Positions 31,370 through 44,157 of a stretch of DNA of 64,000 bases are shown here, one piece after another; positions within the stretch are counted from its first letter, which is position 1; every line of letters begins with the position of its first letter. This stretch comes from Actinernus sp. WN-2022 (Eukaryota > Cnidaria > Anthozoa > Actiniaria > Actinernidae), in contig JAOWCC010001634.1 of assembly GCA_030867875.1 (NCBI GenBank), positions 103,705,321 to 103,769,320 on the forward strand, written 5' to 3'. The notes under the pieces are model-generated. The model saw only the letters and a program-made list of their open reading frames with translations, was not told the origin of the DNA and did not search any database. The translations under genes were made by a program, and so were the position numbers.

Positions 31370-34300
31370 GGGCCGCGTCAGGCAAAAAGGGCCCGGATGA
31401 CATAATATGTAAATGTGATTCGAAATTGCACCATGTTTTTTATATTTGTGGTGCGATTACAATATGCATCGCGAGCGCCACATTGTGCTACTAACAAGTA
31501 GTGTTGATTTCGTGAAATTGACCAGTGAAATCGAAGACGAAATTTACGATATTTTTACATGAGGGTGTGATCACAATATTAGCAGGCGCAAATAGAGGCT
31601 TTCCAACGTAACAAAGTGAGTTGGAAAGCGTCTTCATTACGGCACGTAGCTATTTGTTTATCACTTAAGTGATAGTTCATTAGTTATTTTCTTGTACATA
31701 TGTTTAATATTCATATTTGAGGTATATAAAGACCAATCAGTTTAGAATTCTTTCTCTCGCTTGCTGGACAGCCACAAGTCAGCCAAACTTTCTGACGGAG
31801 ATTTTATAGTGGAAGATACGTATGCAACTCTGCGCGAAGGTACGTATATATTCGTAATGTTTTTGAACACGTCGTATATTCACGAAATGTTTGAGTCAGC
31901 GATGCAGTAGACATAATTTGCTAGGGCTCGTTTTTTGCTTTACAAGGCATTTGTGACATTAATGATTCTTCTGTCTATTTTTTCTCCTATGAATTCTCGT
32001 CTCCACCGCGGGAAAATCGGACAATTTTGGAGGAACTATTATCCAAGAACCTTCAGCGTTGAAACACAACGGAAGAGCACTGAGTTTGAGCTAAAGATTA
32101 TTTCAAGTCTCCTTGGAAGGTGGCGTACTCTATTCTGTTAAGAGGTAAATTAGAGGATACCTTGAAACTCTACGTGAAGGTATGTATTCGTACTGTTGCA
32201 TAGTCGTAAAAGATTTGAGTCAACGAGGCAGTACAAAAAATTTGAGAATTTCAAAATTCAGTCCTACAACGTAGTACATAACATTTAGTGCTCCTTATGT
32301 GTTTTACAAGCCTTCTGACATGATTTTTCTTTGTCTATTTTTTCTCCTATGAATTCTCGTCTCCTCCGCGGGAGAACCGGATATTTTTGGAGGAACTATT
32401 ATCTCGGCCATTGTCAGCCGCCCAGTCACACGTGCACGTGCAGATCGAACATCAACACCAAAGGGTCGTGAGTCCCTTTTCAAACGCCATCCAGATTGTT
32501 ATGCCAAGAGAAACCTTTAGCTTAATGAGTTCAGTTGTTATACGATCAGACTTTCATTATTTTTAAGATTCTTCAATTTTTGTTTAGGTGACATTGATTT
32601 TGAATTATTGCCTGCTGTTTTCTATAAACTATAGGCGAAGTTGCTTGAGAGTTAATGATCTATAAGTGTTTAATGTGAAGGATTTCTTTCTGTAGTTATA
32701 AACATTGATAGTTTGAGGTTTGCGGATATCAGTTGCTTTTATATAGCTTAAGTATAGAGCTCGCTCTTATTCAGTTATTTTTTAACTACAGTAATTAGAT
32801 GTTATTGATTCATCCAGATTTCACTGGGAATGCAATTCATGAATTATTACGTAACAGATTTAGAGTGAATTTTCAGCTAACTCTTTGTAATATGTTTTTT
32901 GTAGCTGACAGAAGGCCGTAAATTATTACTATACTCTTAGTCATTCAGTTACCCCGTATTATGTCATTCAAGTTCAAGTATATGAAGTGGTTCATTTTGG
33001 CTACTTTATCGATTCTTTAACGAAATGCTAAGAGAAGGATTGTTTTTCTCTTAATTACTAGTAATTTGAATTAGTTGAAATTTATTATCACGTACCATTG
33101 CTCGGGTATTAATCCAAATCGTTGAAAGTGTCTGTCTCAAAAAATCAAGGATTTTCTGGGATATATTGTGATATATTAATATATCGTGTTTAAATATATC
33201 GTTCAGACTTTATTATTACTAGTTGTAGATCTTTGCATTTCCGCGGTATTATGTACATTAATAGATGATAGTAATTTTGCTTGTAAAATTTGTCTTTACA
33301 TATATATATATATATATATATATAGCTAAGTCTGCTTACTGAAATTCGTTTGTAAAGTCTGATTTAAAATCGGGCTGGAAGTGTAATGATAAAAGTTTAA
33401 TAAGTTGTAACTATCCTATCGAAGCATTATTTTACTTTATTAGTTCTGTTACGCAGGACCCCATTGTAAACTCCTCGAAGATATGTGCACCCTGTCTAAA
33501 CATAGCAGTTGTTGTTATTAGTATTATTATTATTGTGAGCCTCTTAGACAGGCGAATGATTTGGTATTATTAAGTATACCATGTTTGTACGTTGTTTAAG
33601 ATTGTGAAATTGATCTGTTTGAAGCAGATTTCCCTGACCTTAGAGTAAGGGATGTGATATAGTGTAGCACGATTTCAGTGCCGTTGTCTTTTTGGCATTA
33701 CTGCATGGATTGCATTAGGTCCAATTGGACCAGATTATTTATCAGACAAATAATGGATCTGATTTTGCACAAGAGTATTGAAATATGTATATAATGAAAG
33801 CGTTTGATGGTGTATTAAATGAATACATTTTTAAGGATTTTAATTTCATATTGACAGTTTTGTCTTGTATAGCAGCTTTGATCTGTGATGCAAGTTTTAC
33901 AGGTTATGGTCCATTTATTTTTTGTTGATCGCAAAATTCTGAATGTATATGAAATGAAGATGTTAGTGTAGAGAGATTACTGTTGAGAGTTGGACTGTTG
34001 TTAATTTACGTTATTCATGTATTATAGTCCTATTGTCATTTTCATGATTTATTTTATTAACCTTTTGTTTTCAGACTCGTTGGATTCCTCGAGACCAGAT
34101 TTCATTTGTTGGATATAGATATCAATAATGGTTGTTAACCCTAAGCTGTTCAAAATGATTTTCAGTCAGTCTTAGTCCGTTTTGATATAGACATGTTGTA
34201 CTGACATTCAATTCTTACTTGCCACGGTTAACTATTCCGATCTTGAATCTGTTGTTTTTTCAACACAAATGTTGGAGTGATTTGTAACAATTGGGCTGGA

Positions 34301-36923
34301 AGTGTGATGATAAAAGTTTAACTGTGAGCCTCTTAGCGGGCGAATGATTAGGTATGCTCTTAGGTATACCATATATTAGAATGTTATTTAAGATTCTGAA
34401 ATATAATTGATCTGTTTTAAACAGATTTCCCAGACCTTAGATAAGGGATGTATTACTAGTGTAGTGTGGTTTCAGTATCGTCTTTTACACTGTATCGATC
34501 GCATTTAAGGTCGAATTTCACCACATTTTATCAAACAAGTGGATCAGTATTTTCTGATTCTGCAAAGAAGTATTGATATACGTATTTAATTAGGAATACC
34601 TGTACCCTTTGTTGTCGATCGTGCTCTGTTTATCGAGTAGAAACTAAAAGTCAGTGTTTTCTGCATGTCCTAAATTTAGTGTAAAAATTATTGAAGAGGG
34701 AACTGCACACGTGTAAGATAGCGGTATGATGCATGTTTTTCTCATGTTACTCTTTTTGTTTTGTTGTCAACGGTCTTCCCACAGGTCGGAGTCTTGAGCC
34801 GAGCATGACTGGTTGAACATCTCCTCAAATGCCGATGCTAGCAGATCACTTCCTCCTTATCAGATGTGTTTCAAGGCATCGTTAATCTCCTCAAACGTCG
34901 AGGCTAGCAGTTCACTTCCTCCTTATCAGATGTGTTTCAAGGCATCGTTCCCGATTGTAGGAATACAAGAATGCATGGATTCATTGGGGAAAAGAGAATA
35001 GATCGCGAAGTTCTAATTGTTTTACCCATGTTCATTGCTGTTGTTTTCTCGTATTTTAGAGATTAATTTTGTCTTTTTGAAGTTTCATTACAAGTCACCT
35101 GCACGTGCCTAGTTAAGGAAGCCTTGTACGGTGTATGGTGTTGACGAGCCATAAAGTTGCATGTCTATTTTCAACTGATATTTCGTTACGTTTCGGTAAA
35201 ACAAACTGAGGCATCCATGAAATTGCTAGGAAAACTAGTACACTGAAAGAAACCCCGTGAATAGAATTGTAATCTCTTGGTGGCCAGAATCAGTTCTCTT
35301 TTTTCATTTAAGGGCAATGTTTCATCTTGTTTCGTTTGTACCCTTTATAAGATGGTAATTAATTCAAATCGTTAGGAAGCATGTGGCTCATATTTACCTT
35401 AGCACATGATTATTTTTGCTCTAAGCGGTCAGTATTCCTTTTATGCTCTGTTACTTCAGTATTATTTACTTCTGGTGGTGTATTGCAACTTCATGCGGTT
35501 TCCAATTACTTTTCCAGAGACGGGAAGATAGTTAAAACATGTTATGCTGTTGCCATTAGATTACAAGATGATAAGCTAATGGTATCTAGATCTTTCGATC
35601 GATCGATTATTTATTTACTTGTCTCTTTCTATGCTTGCTTCCGTTACGGTTCTCGTCTTTGTAGTTTTCTCGTTTGCCGTTTGCTGCTGTCCACCAGGCA
35701 TCCGGCACTGTCACACTCCACTAGTTGTAGTGTTATTATGATTTTGTACGCGTTGGTCGTGTTGTGTAGTATAGGAATGAATAGAGGCTTTCCAACGTAA
35801 CAAAGTGAGTTGGAAAGCGTCTTCATTACGGCACGTAGCTATTTGTTTATCACTTAAGTGATAGTTCATTAGTTATTTTCTTGTACATATGTTTAATATT
35901 CATATTTGAGGTATATAAAGACCAATCAGTTTAGAATTCTTTCTCTCGCTTGCTGGACAGCCACAAGTCAGCCAAACTTTAGTTTCAAATGTTTTAAATT
36001 ATTATTCATCAAGATATAACCATTTTGGCTTTAGCCCTCGGAGCCTTGTACGATTGCATTCGGTCGAGGAGTACGTTTCCAGAAGTTTTTCCACGTAGCA
36101 AGACGTGGTTTTTTACGATGGTTTTTCGTACCGGGCAACGTACATTATTTTCTTTAGATATCGATTTTTCGGTATTATTTGATTTAAGCATGTGAAAAGC
36201 TATTTATTATCATGTGATTACGTCATTTGATTGTGCAACCATCCGTTTAGGATGATGTGTGGTTATGGAATGTTTTCTCTATTCCTTCATGTCCTGTTAA
36301 ATCATGTCTTGTTAAATATTATGATTTTGTAATATTAGCACTATGTAATGATTTGTAATACCGTAGTTTATTAAAGAAACCGTTTGCTGCTGTCCACCAG
36401 GCATCCGGCACTGTCACACTCCACTAGTTGTAGTGTTATTATGATTTTGTACGCGTTGGTCGTGTTGTGTAGTATAGGAATGAATGATTCCTTATCAAGA
36501 TCAGACGATTGTTTCAAGGTGTAACTTGTACTATCGCTAAAATCATATTATGAGCTACGGTGAGTAGAATGACTACAGAAAATATTTTTTTTGGCCAAAA
36601 AGTGATCATCTTGTTCATCTTATTTATGTTTTACTCTTTAATGCCAGCAGGTATAAATGAATGTCATACATCAAAATCATCCCCTCTGACAGGATTCCTA
36701 ATTTTTGTGGTCATATTTGTAATCGGGCCCTTGCATCAAAATCACGTAAATTTCACCCCTGATTTTTGTTGTCAATTTCTTGAAACTGACATTTGTTGTT
36801 AGGAATGAAATGTAGCGCTTCTCGTCAAGAATACAATACAATCTTCAACCTGTTATTAGGAACAGCGTTGTAGGAATTATTTAACTTCAATGTCGTCCGG
36901 GCCCTTTTTGCCTGACGCGGCCC
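31370..36923. mobile_element. 5.55 kb TIR element with split direct repeats
   Basis: Ends GGGCCGCGTCAGGCAAAAAG (31,370 on) and its reverse complement (to 36,923) agree at 31 of 32 positions; ATAT stands on both sides. Inside, a 201-bp segment A (31,591-31,791 and 35,780-35,980) and a 106-bp segment B (35,677-35,782 and 36,380-36,485) are each repeated without visible difference, in the order A1, body, B1-A2, B2. A contains a TATA box (GTATATAAAG). The body has older duplications: TATTTTTTCTCCTATGAATT at about 31,975 and 32,336; GAGCCTCTTAG...GCGAATGATT at about 33,537 and 34,324; and a 68-bp tandem pair at about 34,815-34,950. No coding frame has a known motif; a 139-codon frame at 35,381-35,800 crosses B1 and is probably chance. 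A (TA)n run lies at about 33,300-33,324. Confidence 0.65.
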
Positions 36924-37429
36924 ATATTTCTAGTGCGCTGTTGATAAGCTAGGCTTGCTATATCTACTGCACACAAACTATGATCCTATCTTTAGTCGAC
37001 AAGCTTACACCACAAAGAAAACAGTTCAAGTGTCCTTCGACGAGTTTTTTGGAGTCTCTCCATCAAATGAGTGCCAGCAAAGATGTGGAATCGATCTGCA
37101 TGTCATTGTTGTTTTGTTGTTTTATTTTAGCGCCAAAAAAGGCATCGAATTCTATCGCAGCGTTATATTGGCTGTTCAAGAAACAATAACTCGACTTTGA
37201 TTGGATATTTCATTACAATGGGAAAGGAATGTGCGGCTCGTTTCAGCAGATGTTAGTGAGGAGGAAGTATTGGGACCGACACAAAGAACGGCTGCATAGG
37301 AGGCTAACACAAATGCCGATACTTGCCGGCAGCGAGAGTAGAGTTAGTGATTATCCGCTTCAACTATCCCTCGTATGGTCAGAGGTCCAGTCTTCCTCTC
37401 GACGTCAGACCATGCAATGACAAATATTG

Positions 37430-39130
37430 AAACAGCAACGCTTGACCCATGCAGTTACTTTAAACAGCCTAATTGTGCTATCGTACTTACCAATTTCGTC
37501 AACCTTTCCACGTTTGTCTCGATGGCCATTATTACCGCCAATGGCATTATATATGGAGACCAGGGTCTCTCTGTCCACGAAATCTCTTATTCTCCTGATG
37601 GCTCCTATGCCGGATGTAATCTTTTTGCCTATACTTTCGATATGCTTGTTCCAAGCAAAAACTGATCAATTTCGACACCAACAAGAACCTTACTATGGTA
37701 AACTTGTTTTAAGGAGTTTTGACCAATCTTTATGTTTGGCTGAGCAGCGAGAGTTCTTAGGTTATAGTTGGAGCCGATCAGAAAAAAAATCTTTTTTTGC
37801 CACATTAAGGCTCGATTTGTTTGCTAATAACCATTCCTTGACACACTCAATTTCCCCATTCATGGCCCTCTCAATTTCCTCAGTTGATTGATCAGATGCC
37901 GGTGTTATCAGCAAATAAGCGAGGGGTTGTTTGTTTTAGGCATTCTGGTAGATCATTTATGTACAAAATGAAGAAGAGGGGGCCAAGGATAGAGCCTGGG
38001 GAATTCCGCAGCCAATGTGGCTATCTGCAGACATTACGCCATTAAGCTGGCACATTTGTTTACGATTTGTTAGATAAGATTTTATAAGGTTTAAGACATT
38101 CCCAGTTATACCGTATATTTCTATTTTACGCAACAGTATTTCGTGGTTGACCGTATCGAATGCCTTTTTCAGGTCCAGAAAAACCACCAAATTAAACATC
38201 TCACGGTCCATGTTAGTATACCAGCTATTTGTACTGTCCAGAAGTGCTGAAACAGTAGACTGTAGGCTTCGAAAACCAAATTGGCGTTCACAGAGGAGAT
38301 TGTTCGCCGAGAGGTATTCGTGTAGTTGATCTAATAGGATTCGTTCCATTATTTTACTTTACTTATTGCTGGTAAAATAGAAATTGGCCTATAATTGTCA
38401 GGCAAATTGCGTGGACCATTTTCCAATCATCCAGGAAAACAACAAGAAATAATAGCCTGATTAAAAAAATGTATCTAAGGGATGGAGAAACAGCCGATGC
38501 AGCAACTTTTAGTATTTTGCCAGAGATCTTATCAATGCCAGTGGCTTTGGACTTAGATAGCCCACATAGGTGTTTCTGAACTTTGGCATCATTGGTAACA
38601 GCTCTGAATCGTGACATTTCCGAATGCGGTGGCTTTAACGAAACTTTCAAATGAAACACTTGAATCGGCCATCGTATGGGCAAAGTTAGGTCCAATGTTG
38701 ATGAAATAATTATTGAAGGCTTCAGCTATTTTTTCTGGGGAATTGATATTAACACCATTTAGTTTCAATTCGTTTACATCAGTGCTGTTGCACGGTTTCC
38801 CATGCAAGAAGATTATATTAATTGTTCTCCAGGCATCTTTAGGATTATCCTTCTGGAGCGCAATTTTATCGCGATAATAATTTGTTTTAGCCTGCCACAA
38901 GGCGACATTAACCTTATTTCGGTAAGTTTATAGTCCTGCTAATCTGTGTTCTGTTTAGTTATTATGGCCTTGCATTTTAGCTTATCCCTGATATGTATTA
39001 ACTGTTTTATCTCCTTGGTCAACAAAGCATATGGTTACATGTTTACATTGTCAGTTTCAGTAAAGATATGAATAATATTTTCAGAATATTCCAATACGGT
39101 ACAAAACAAAGCACATATAACGTCCTCTCT
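37430..39130 (-). pseudogene. LINE reverse transcriptase remnant
   Basis: Minus-strand frames read, in order: the linker (KLKCKAIITKQNTD, WQAKTNYYRDKIALQKDNPK, AWRTIN), NYFINIGPNFA, LCGLSKSKATGIDKI, then the palm with QFGFRSLQSTVSALLD, VVFLDLKKAFDTVNHEILL and GCGIPQ. After a frameshift near 37,995 come [14 protein letters not shown] and a damaged catalytic box (FADN where FADD is expected), then a C-terminal region to about 37,430. At least four frame breaks. The endonuclease part is absent. CR1/L2/Rex-like group. Confidence 0.85.
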
Positions 39131-39370
39131 GAACTCTCTGAACAAAAACGCTTCACAACTTTAGAAGCACTCTGATTGGTCAACTTGAGTCACGTGAACC
39201 GTGTCCAGCATCGCCTGTGTACTGGTCTTGTAAACCAGGTATATGACACCACAATAAGCCTTCTTACTGGCGTCCGCAAAACAACACAATGATATCCAGT
39301 GTTGTTAATGCTCTGTGGTGTTCTTCGCAATCATCATATAACCTCCTCAGTCGGGACGTATATATGTATA

Positions 39371-39545
39371 TTTAGTATATACCACACTTTTCGCGCGCTC
39401 TGATTGGCTACTCAAACAGTGAATATATTTCATATTCACCTCCGAGCAAAGCAGCGATCATCTCGCGCGAGTGTTTGTCCATTTGACAGAAAATAAATTA
39501 ACTATTTGGTGATGGCTACTCACCTGGAGTGTGGTATATACTAAA
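39371..39545. mobile_element. 175-bp MITE with 18-bp perfect TIRs
   Basis: TTTAGTATATACCACACT at 39,371-39,388 and its exact reverse complement at 39,528-39,545. It abuts the next foldback repeat at exactly the same phrase (AAACAATTATTCAC) as does the element ending at 31,255. Confidence 0.75.
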
Positions 39546-40012
39546 CAATTATTCACCTCAGTGTTGGTGAATGCATGGTGGCAGGAGCCCATTACCAGGA
39601 GCGTCCATCTTCCCCACTGTGTCTGTACCCCAGCACAGAGGTAGATGAGGCTATTTTTAGCATTGCGTTTCGCACGAAAAAGAACAAAGGTAGGCTATTC
39701 TTATCCAATCAGATAGCTAACGTCACTTCTCATTATCATTCTTCTCACTTTCAACGCGGGAATTCGAATTGCTGGTTTTCACTCAATCCCCAGAGATTCA
39801 AATGTTGGTGCCCCAACAAAAGAAGCTAACGAGGAATCTATTGTTTAAGGACACCAACATGGCGGCAACCTCTTTTCGCGGGAATTTCGAATCTAAAAAT
39901 AGCCTCATCTACTCCTGTGCTGGGGACCCAACCCATAACAGAGGAACGCTCCTGGTAATGGGCTCCTGATGGTGGTGGATATTTACTTCGCCGAAGCGGT
40001 TCGGTAAATATC
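39546..40012. mobile_element. Foldback MITE carrying a second MITE
   Basis: Outer arms CAATTATTCACCTCAGTG and GGTAAATATC belong to the family seen at 31,256. Within it an inserted element has ~90-bp inverted ends: GGAGCCCATTACCAGGAGCG at about 39,584 and its reverse complement near 39,970, continuing with AGATGAGGCTATTTTTAG on both sides. Confidence 0.6.
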
Positions 40013-40099
40013 TCTGAATTTCTAACGATACCCGAAACAACCATGGGGGCTGATCAAAGCCAGGTCCCGGCTAATCCACAGATCGAATTGGAATTTAGC

Positions 40100-40225
40100 G
40101 TGTTGGTTTTTGCGGAGGGAGGAAAACCGGAGAACCCGGAGAAAAACCCTCGGAGCAAGGGCGAGATACCAACGAACTCAACTCACATAGAGGCGAAGCG
40201 CTTAACCACTGCGCCACCCGAGCTC
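40100..40225 (-). mobile_element. SINE fragment
   Basis: Reads on the minus strand as the A box (TGGCGCAGTGGTTAAGCGCT), then ATGTGAGTTGAG, TCCGGTTTTCCTCC. Part of the tRNA head with the B box is deleted relative to the copy at 19,451. Confidence 0.65.
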
Positions 40226-40445
40226 CCCAACGCATATATCTTTCTCGATATCGTTTTCTAATCCCTCACATGAGCCCAATAATCTATTCATCTAGTTCCT
40301 TTATGGCTAAAAACGATTCCCTTACCGTTAGCACACGTCTGTCTGACCAGTTCGCCGATTCGTCTTTTAATTTCTCACTCACTTTGGCGAGCAACATCGT
40401 TGCAGCCCCGCTGTGAATCGCTCTGACTTTCTTCGTCTTCACTAA

Positions 40446-40690
40446 TTCCGACATACTTCAGTGTTGGTAGTGTTGCTCTTTTTTTACCTTCGCTCGCGTT
40501 CTATTCGGACAGTGTTCAACCACTCGCTTTTCCGATCCGGTGTCACAGCGATTTCGCCCCCTCCCCCCCTCCTCCCCCACTCATTCCGGCAAACTTCAGT
40601 ATAGGTAGTGTTGCTCTTTTTTTACCTTCACTCACGTTCTATTGACAGTCTTGAACCATTCAGTTCGCTTTTCCGATCCGGCTCGAAGGA
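40446..40690. repeat. ~136-bp tandem duplication
   Basis: ATTCCGACATACTTCAGT at 40,446 and ATTCCGGCAAACTTCAGT at 40,582 begin two copies that share GGTAGTGTTGCTCTTTTTTT and CGCTTTTCCGATCCGG. Confidence 0.65.
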
Positions 40691-40734
40691 CCGCTTGTCG
40701 CGGAATCAATCCGCCCTCTGCCTCTCAATAAGGG

Positions 40735-40995
40735 AGTGTATATAAAATAAAATAAACCATATCAAATATTTTCTTTACCGTCGTATATTTAGGCTTATCA
40801 GGCCTCAGCAGATCCTGCTAATGATCCGAGCATTATCCACACACATTCCTTACTACCATACATTCATATATTCTCTGCGCTCAACGCTCAACTCACATTT
40901 TAATTTGATTTTTACGGAGGGAGGAAAACCGGAGAACCCGGAGAAAAACTCTCTGAGGCATGCGTGAGAATCAACAAACTCAACTCACATATGAC
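40735..40995 (-). mobile_element. SINE, body and 3' part
   Basis: Minus-strand sequence shares GGTTTTCCTCCCTCCG, GAGTTGAGCGTTGAG and AGAATATATGAATGTA with the copies at 19,451 and 41,945; the head is largely lost, ending near GGGCGTCATATGTGAGTTGA. Confidence 0.6.
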
Positions 40996-41944
40996 GCCCG
41001 GGTCACAGAGATATTAAAGAGCGCCTATACACGAATATATTTAGCACGACACTCTTTTTCTTCAGACATACTTTATTCTTGCTCCCCCTTCTACACTGAT
41101 CCTTGGTACAAAGTTCAGTCATTCAACAATCACCTGATTGCTATACGTTCATCTAAAAAGATCTGATTACAGCCCGTTCGACGAAATATATATCATGATT
41201 ACAGCACGTCTATTATGTCAACACATCTGATTATAGTCATGCAACATTAACACACAAGATGTCTGGCATTAAACTGATAGGGAAACTAGTATCAAACCCT
41301 GCATACGGCACTGCTACTTATAAAAACAGAAATTAAAGGAACTTAACTTACTACTATTTAATTTGGAATATATATTTTTCATATGCTCATGTGGAGAAGT
41401 CTTTACACCCGGACTGATCACTCTAACAAATATATAACGTTATTTAAACTCAGTTTCCTGTTAAATGCTCACCGCCTTTATGTCACAGCTGATATCAGAC
41501 ACATAGCCAATAATATAGCAGTAAATATAACAGGCCTTGTTATTTTACCTTCGATGTTTATCAAAGCCGAGCCATATTAGGAAATATAATGAAGTCGAAA
41601 GTAGAAGCTGAGTGCATAATTAAAGTAATTGTGAGCACCGCGACAAGAAGAGTGAAGACGACGAACGAGCGAGGGAAAAGAATAAGAACAGAAACCAAAA
41701 GTTGTCTCGCTACATGGAGGTGAAAGATCGAGAGCGGGTAAGTTGTTAGAATCTTGTGTACGGTCGTCCATATCGACATTGCGGTATTAATCACTGATCA
41801 AGTGTTTGAATTGTTTTTAAAACTTTCAAGTTAATACCAGATATAAAATGTTAAACCGGTATCGAGGAATATCTCGATGCCTAGCTAACGCCAAATAGCA
41901 CTGCAGTTCTACTTTTCCTGGCATTAACTTCATACTGACACATA
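40996..41944. other. Non-coding, nothing recognised
   Basis: AT-rich, only chance frames. Confidence 0.4.
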
Positions 41945-42235
41945 CATGGGAAGCTGTGTGTTGCAGTCTGTGGCCCGTCAGATCGATTCCCGGACGCGGC
42001 GCCATATGTGAGTTTGTTTGTTGATTTCACATCCATGCTCCGAGTGTTTTTCTCCAGGTTCTTCGGTCCTCCCTCCATGAAATCAACATGTGAGTTGAGC
42101 GTTGAGTGTAGAGAATATATGAATGTAGTAAGAAGTGTGTGTGGAATCAGTCTCGGAACGTTAGCATATCTTGCTAGAGGCCTAATCAGTCTCATTCATC
42201 CGAGGATAAACAATGTATATATAGTATATATTTAA
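41945..42235 (+). mobile_element. SINE, near complete with damaged head
   Basis: Damaged B box region (GATCGATTCCCGGACGCGGC), then CCATATGTGAG, TTCTTCGGTCCTCCCTCC, and the 3' part GAGTTGAGCGTTGAGTGTAG and AATATATGAATGTAG. Ends in an AT-rich run at about 42,215-42,235. Confidence 0.65.
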
Positions 42236-42844
42236 CGTTTTCAAAGGAAGTTTGTGTCCAAATTAGTCAAATTAAGGGCTCTCACTTTACCAAGACTACG
42301 TTACACTAGGAGAAAATGTTTCCGGAGTTATGTTGTTTTACATTCTCCCGGGAATAGATAACAATATGAAACCGAAACCGTTTTTCCTTAGTGCATGTGA
42401 AACAGTCAAAGGCCCGATTCAAACGTCGACTTTTTACATAAGCCGACGTTTGAATTGGGCCGAAGTCACTACGGTTCCTTCCAAACAAACTCTTGCCATG
42501 TAGCGAGGCAGAAACTAAAGCATGTACTGTGATATTGTATTACAAGCAAGAGCGATAGCACATAATATCAATAGCTAACAATTATTCACCAAAGGCGGAA
42601 GTAATAAGAAAAGAGAAAGCTGCATGTGACTCAATTTAAATAATAGATGAGAGACTAAGAACGAAACAAAATAAAAATATTCTCTATGGTTTATCGTATA
42701 CAAATGAACACATTATGGAGCCAGATAAAACATAGACTCCTTAAAATAAATTTAACTTGATCTCTGTGCTTTCCCGGTGCATTGATATCGGCGAATCCTT
42801 GCTGACGTTTAATACGAAAGCGTGATAGGCTTTTGAAAAGTCAA
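42236..42844. other. Mostly unrecognised, one short hairpin
   Basis: A 50-bp foldback at 42,411-42,462 (GGCCCGATTCAAACGTCG paired with CGACGTTTGAATTGGGCC). Otherwise no feature. Confidence 0.45.
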
Positions 42845-43140
42845 AATAATAGGCCCTTTGCAGGACCTGGTCACGTGAACTTTTTAGCCTGTCAATCAAA
42901 AAATATTTGCGCTAGAACAACATGAATGCCAGAAATGGAAAGAGCAAGCCAAAATTAGTAAAAAGCCCAAGTTTTAGGTTCATGTCTTTAAAACTGAAGG
43001 AATGGCAAATTGTTGAAAACTCTATAATTTAGCTTAATTTAACAGAGTTTGTGAGGCTTTTTTTTGCTGACTGGCACGGCTTAGTCAGCAAAAAAGCCTC
43101 ACAAACTCCGTTAAATTAAGCTCAATTTTAGATTTTTCAA
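42845..43140. repeat. End segment of the 8.8-11.4 kb element, solo copy
   Basis: TAATAGGCCCTTTGCAGGAC and the following ~190 bp match the terminal repeat of the element at 8833-11,452, then a hairpin: TTAACAGAGTTTGTGAGGC paired with GCCTCACAAACTCCGTTAA around GCTGACTGGCACGGC. Confidence 0.65.
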
Positions 43141-43379
43141 AGTCATAAGATTGCAGGATGAAACGACGATCCCAAGCTGCCGCAAAGGCACCCCAAAGAC
43201 CAAGGAATGAAGCATTCAACACCAAATTAAAAGATTGTTAGATGCTTCTTTCCCGAGTTTCCAAAACACATCCAGAACAGCCCAGATTCGCCATCTCGCC
43301 CTATGAATAATCCTAATGATAATCCAGTGGTTAAAGGATATTACTAATGACCCCAAAATTTACCTGGCTAACCATAATC

Positions 43380-44157
43380 TGAAGCGAGTTTCCGAATCCC
43401 GTATTGTAGCGGTAACAATTGATGAAAATCTAAAATATGGTGAGCATATTTAATGGTCACAAATAACTTAAAACTTATGAAACGGGTTCGACATCTGATG
43501 GATAAAGACACTCTACTATCAGTTTATCGTTCATTGGTCACTCATTACTTTGATTATTGTGGTAAAATCTGGGGGAATACCTCCAAGGGTCTAGTAGATA
43601 AACTACAAATACTCCAAGACAGAGCGGCCAGAATTATAACCATGAGCTCATTTGATGCTCCGTCCGCTCTAGTTCGCAATGATCTCGAGTGGTAACATTA
43701 CACCAAAAAAAGACAAAAACAATTAGCCATATGTGTGTTTAAAACCATGAATGGCCTTAGCCCAAAATATCTTACGGAGTTGTTTTCTAAAACATCAAAT
43801 TATCAGAATTACATACTGCGAAATTCTGACATCAATATAGTCCCACCGAATTTTCTTAAATCTAGTTTTTCAAATAGCGGACCACTCCTTTGGAACTCTC
43901 TCCCCTTCATCTATAACCCAATTTCGCCGAAAGCTGGATGATTATACATTTTAATTTTAATTTTAGTCTTTCATTATCTAACAATCATTAATTGTTGGTA
44001 TTTTTTAGTTCTTTAATTAGGTTATTGTAGGAAAGTTAATTAGTGATTATTGATTGGTCCATTACATGTGGTTATTATCTTCGTTGCTCAGGAATAGGAA
44101 ATATTGTCATGAACATACGTGGTGAAATAAATGAGATCCTGTTCTATTCTATTCTGG
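43380..44157 (+). pseudogene. LINE reverse transcriptase C-terminal fragment
   Basis: Frames give a C-terminal LINE region: MDKDTLLSVYRSLVTHYFDY, LQILQDRAARIITM, then after a stop VFKTMNGLSPKYLTELF and NSGPLLWNSLP. The 3' end carries a (TTCTA)n-like tail (about 44,140-44,157). It is a different subfamily from 13,381. A G-run (44,167-44,187) follows. Confidence 0.75.

Noticed and set aside
35381..35800. 139-codon plus-strand frame, possible membrane protein
   Set aside because: It crosses the repeated segment B1, has no motif, and its hydrophobicity comes from T-rich DNA.
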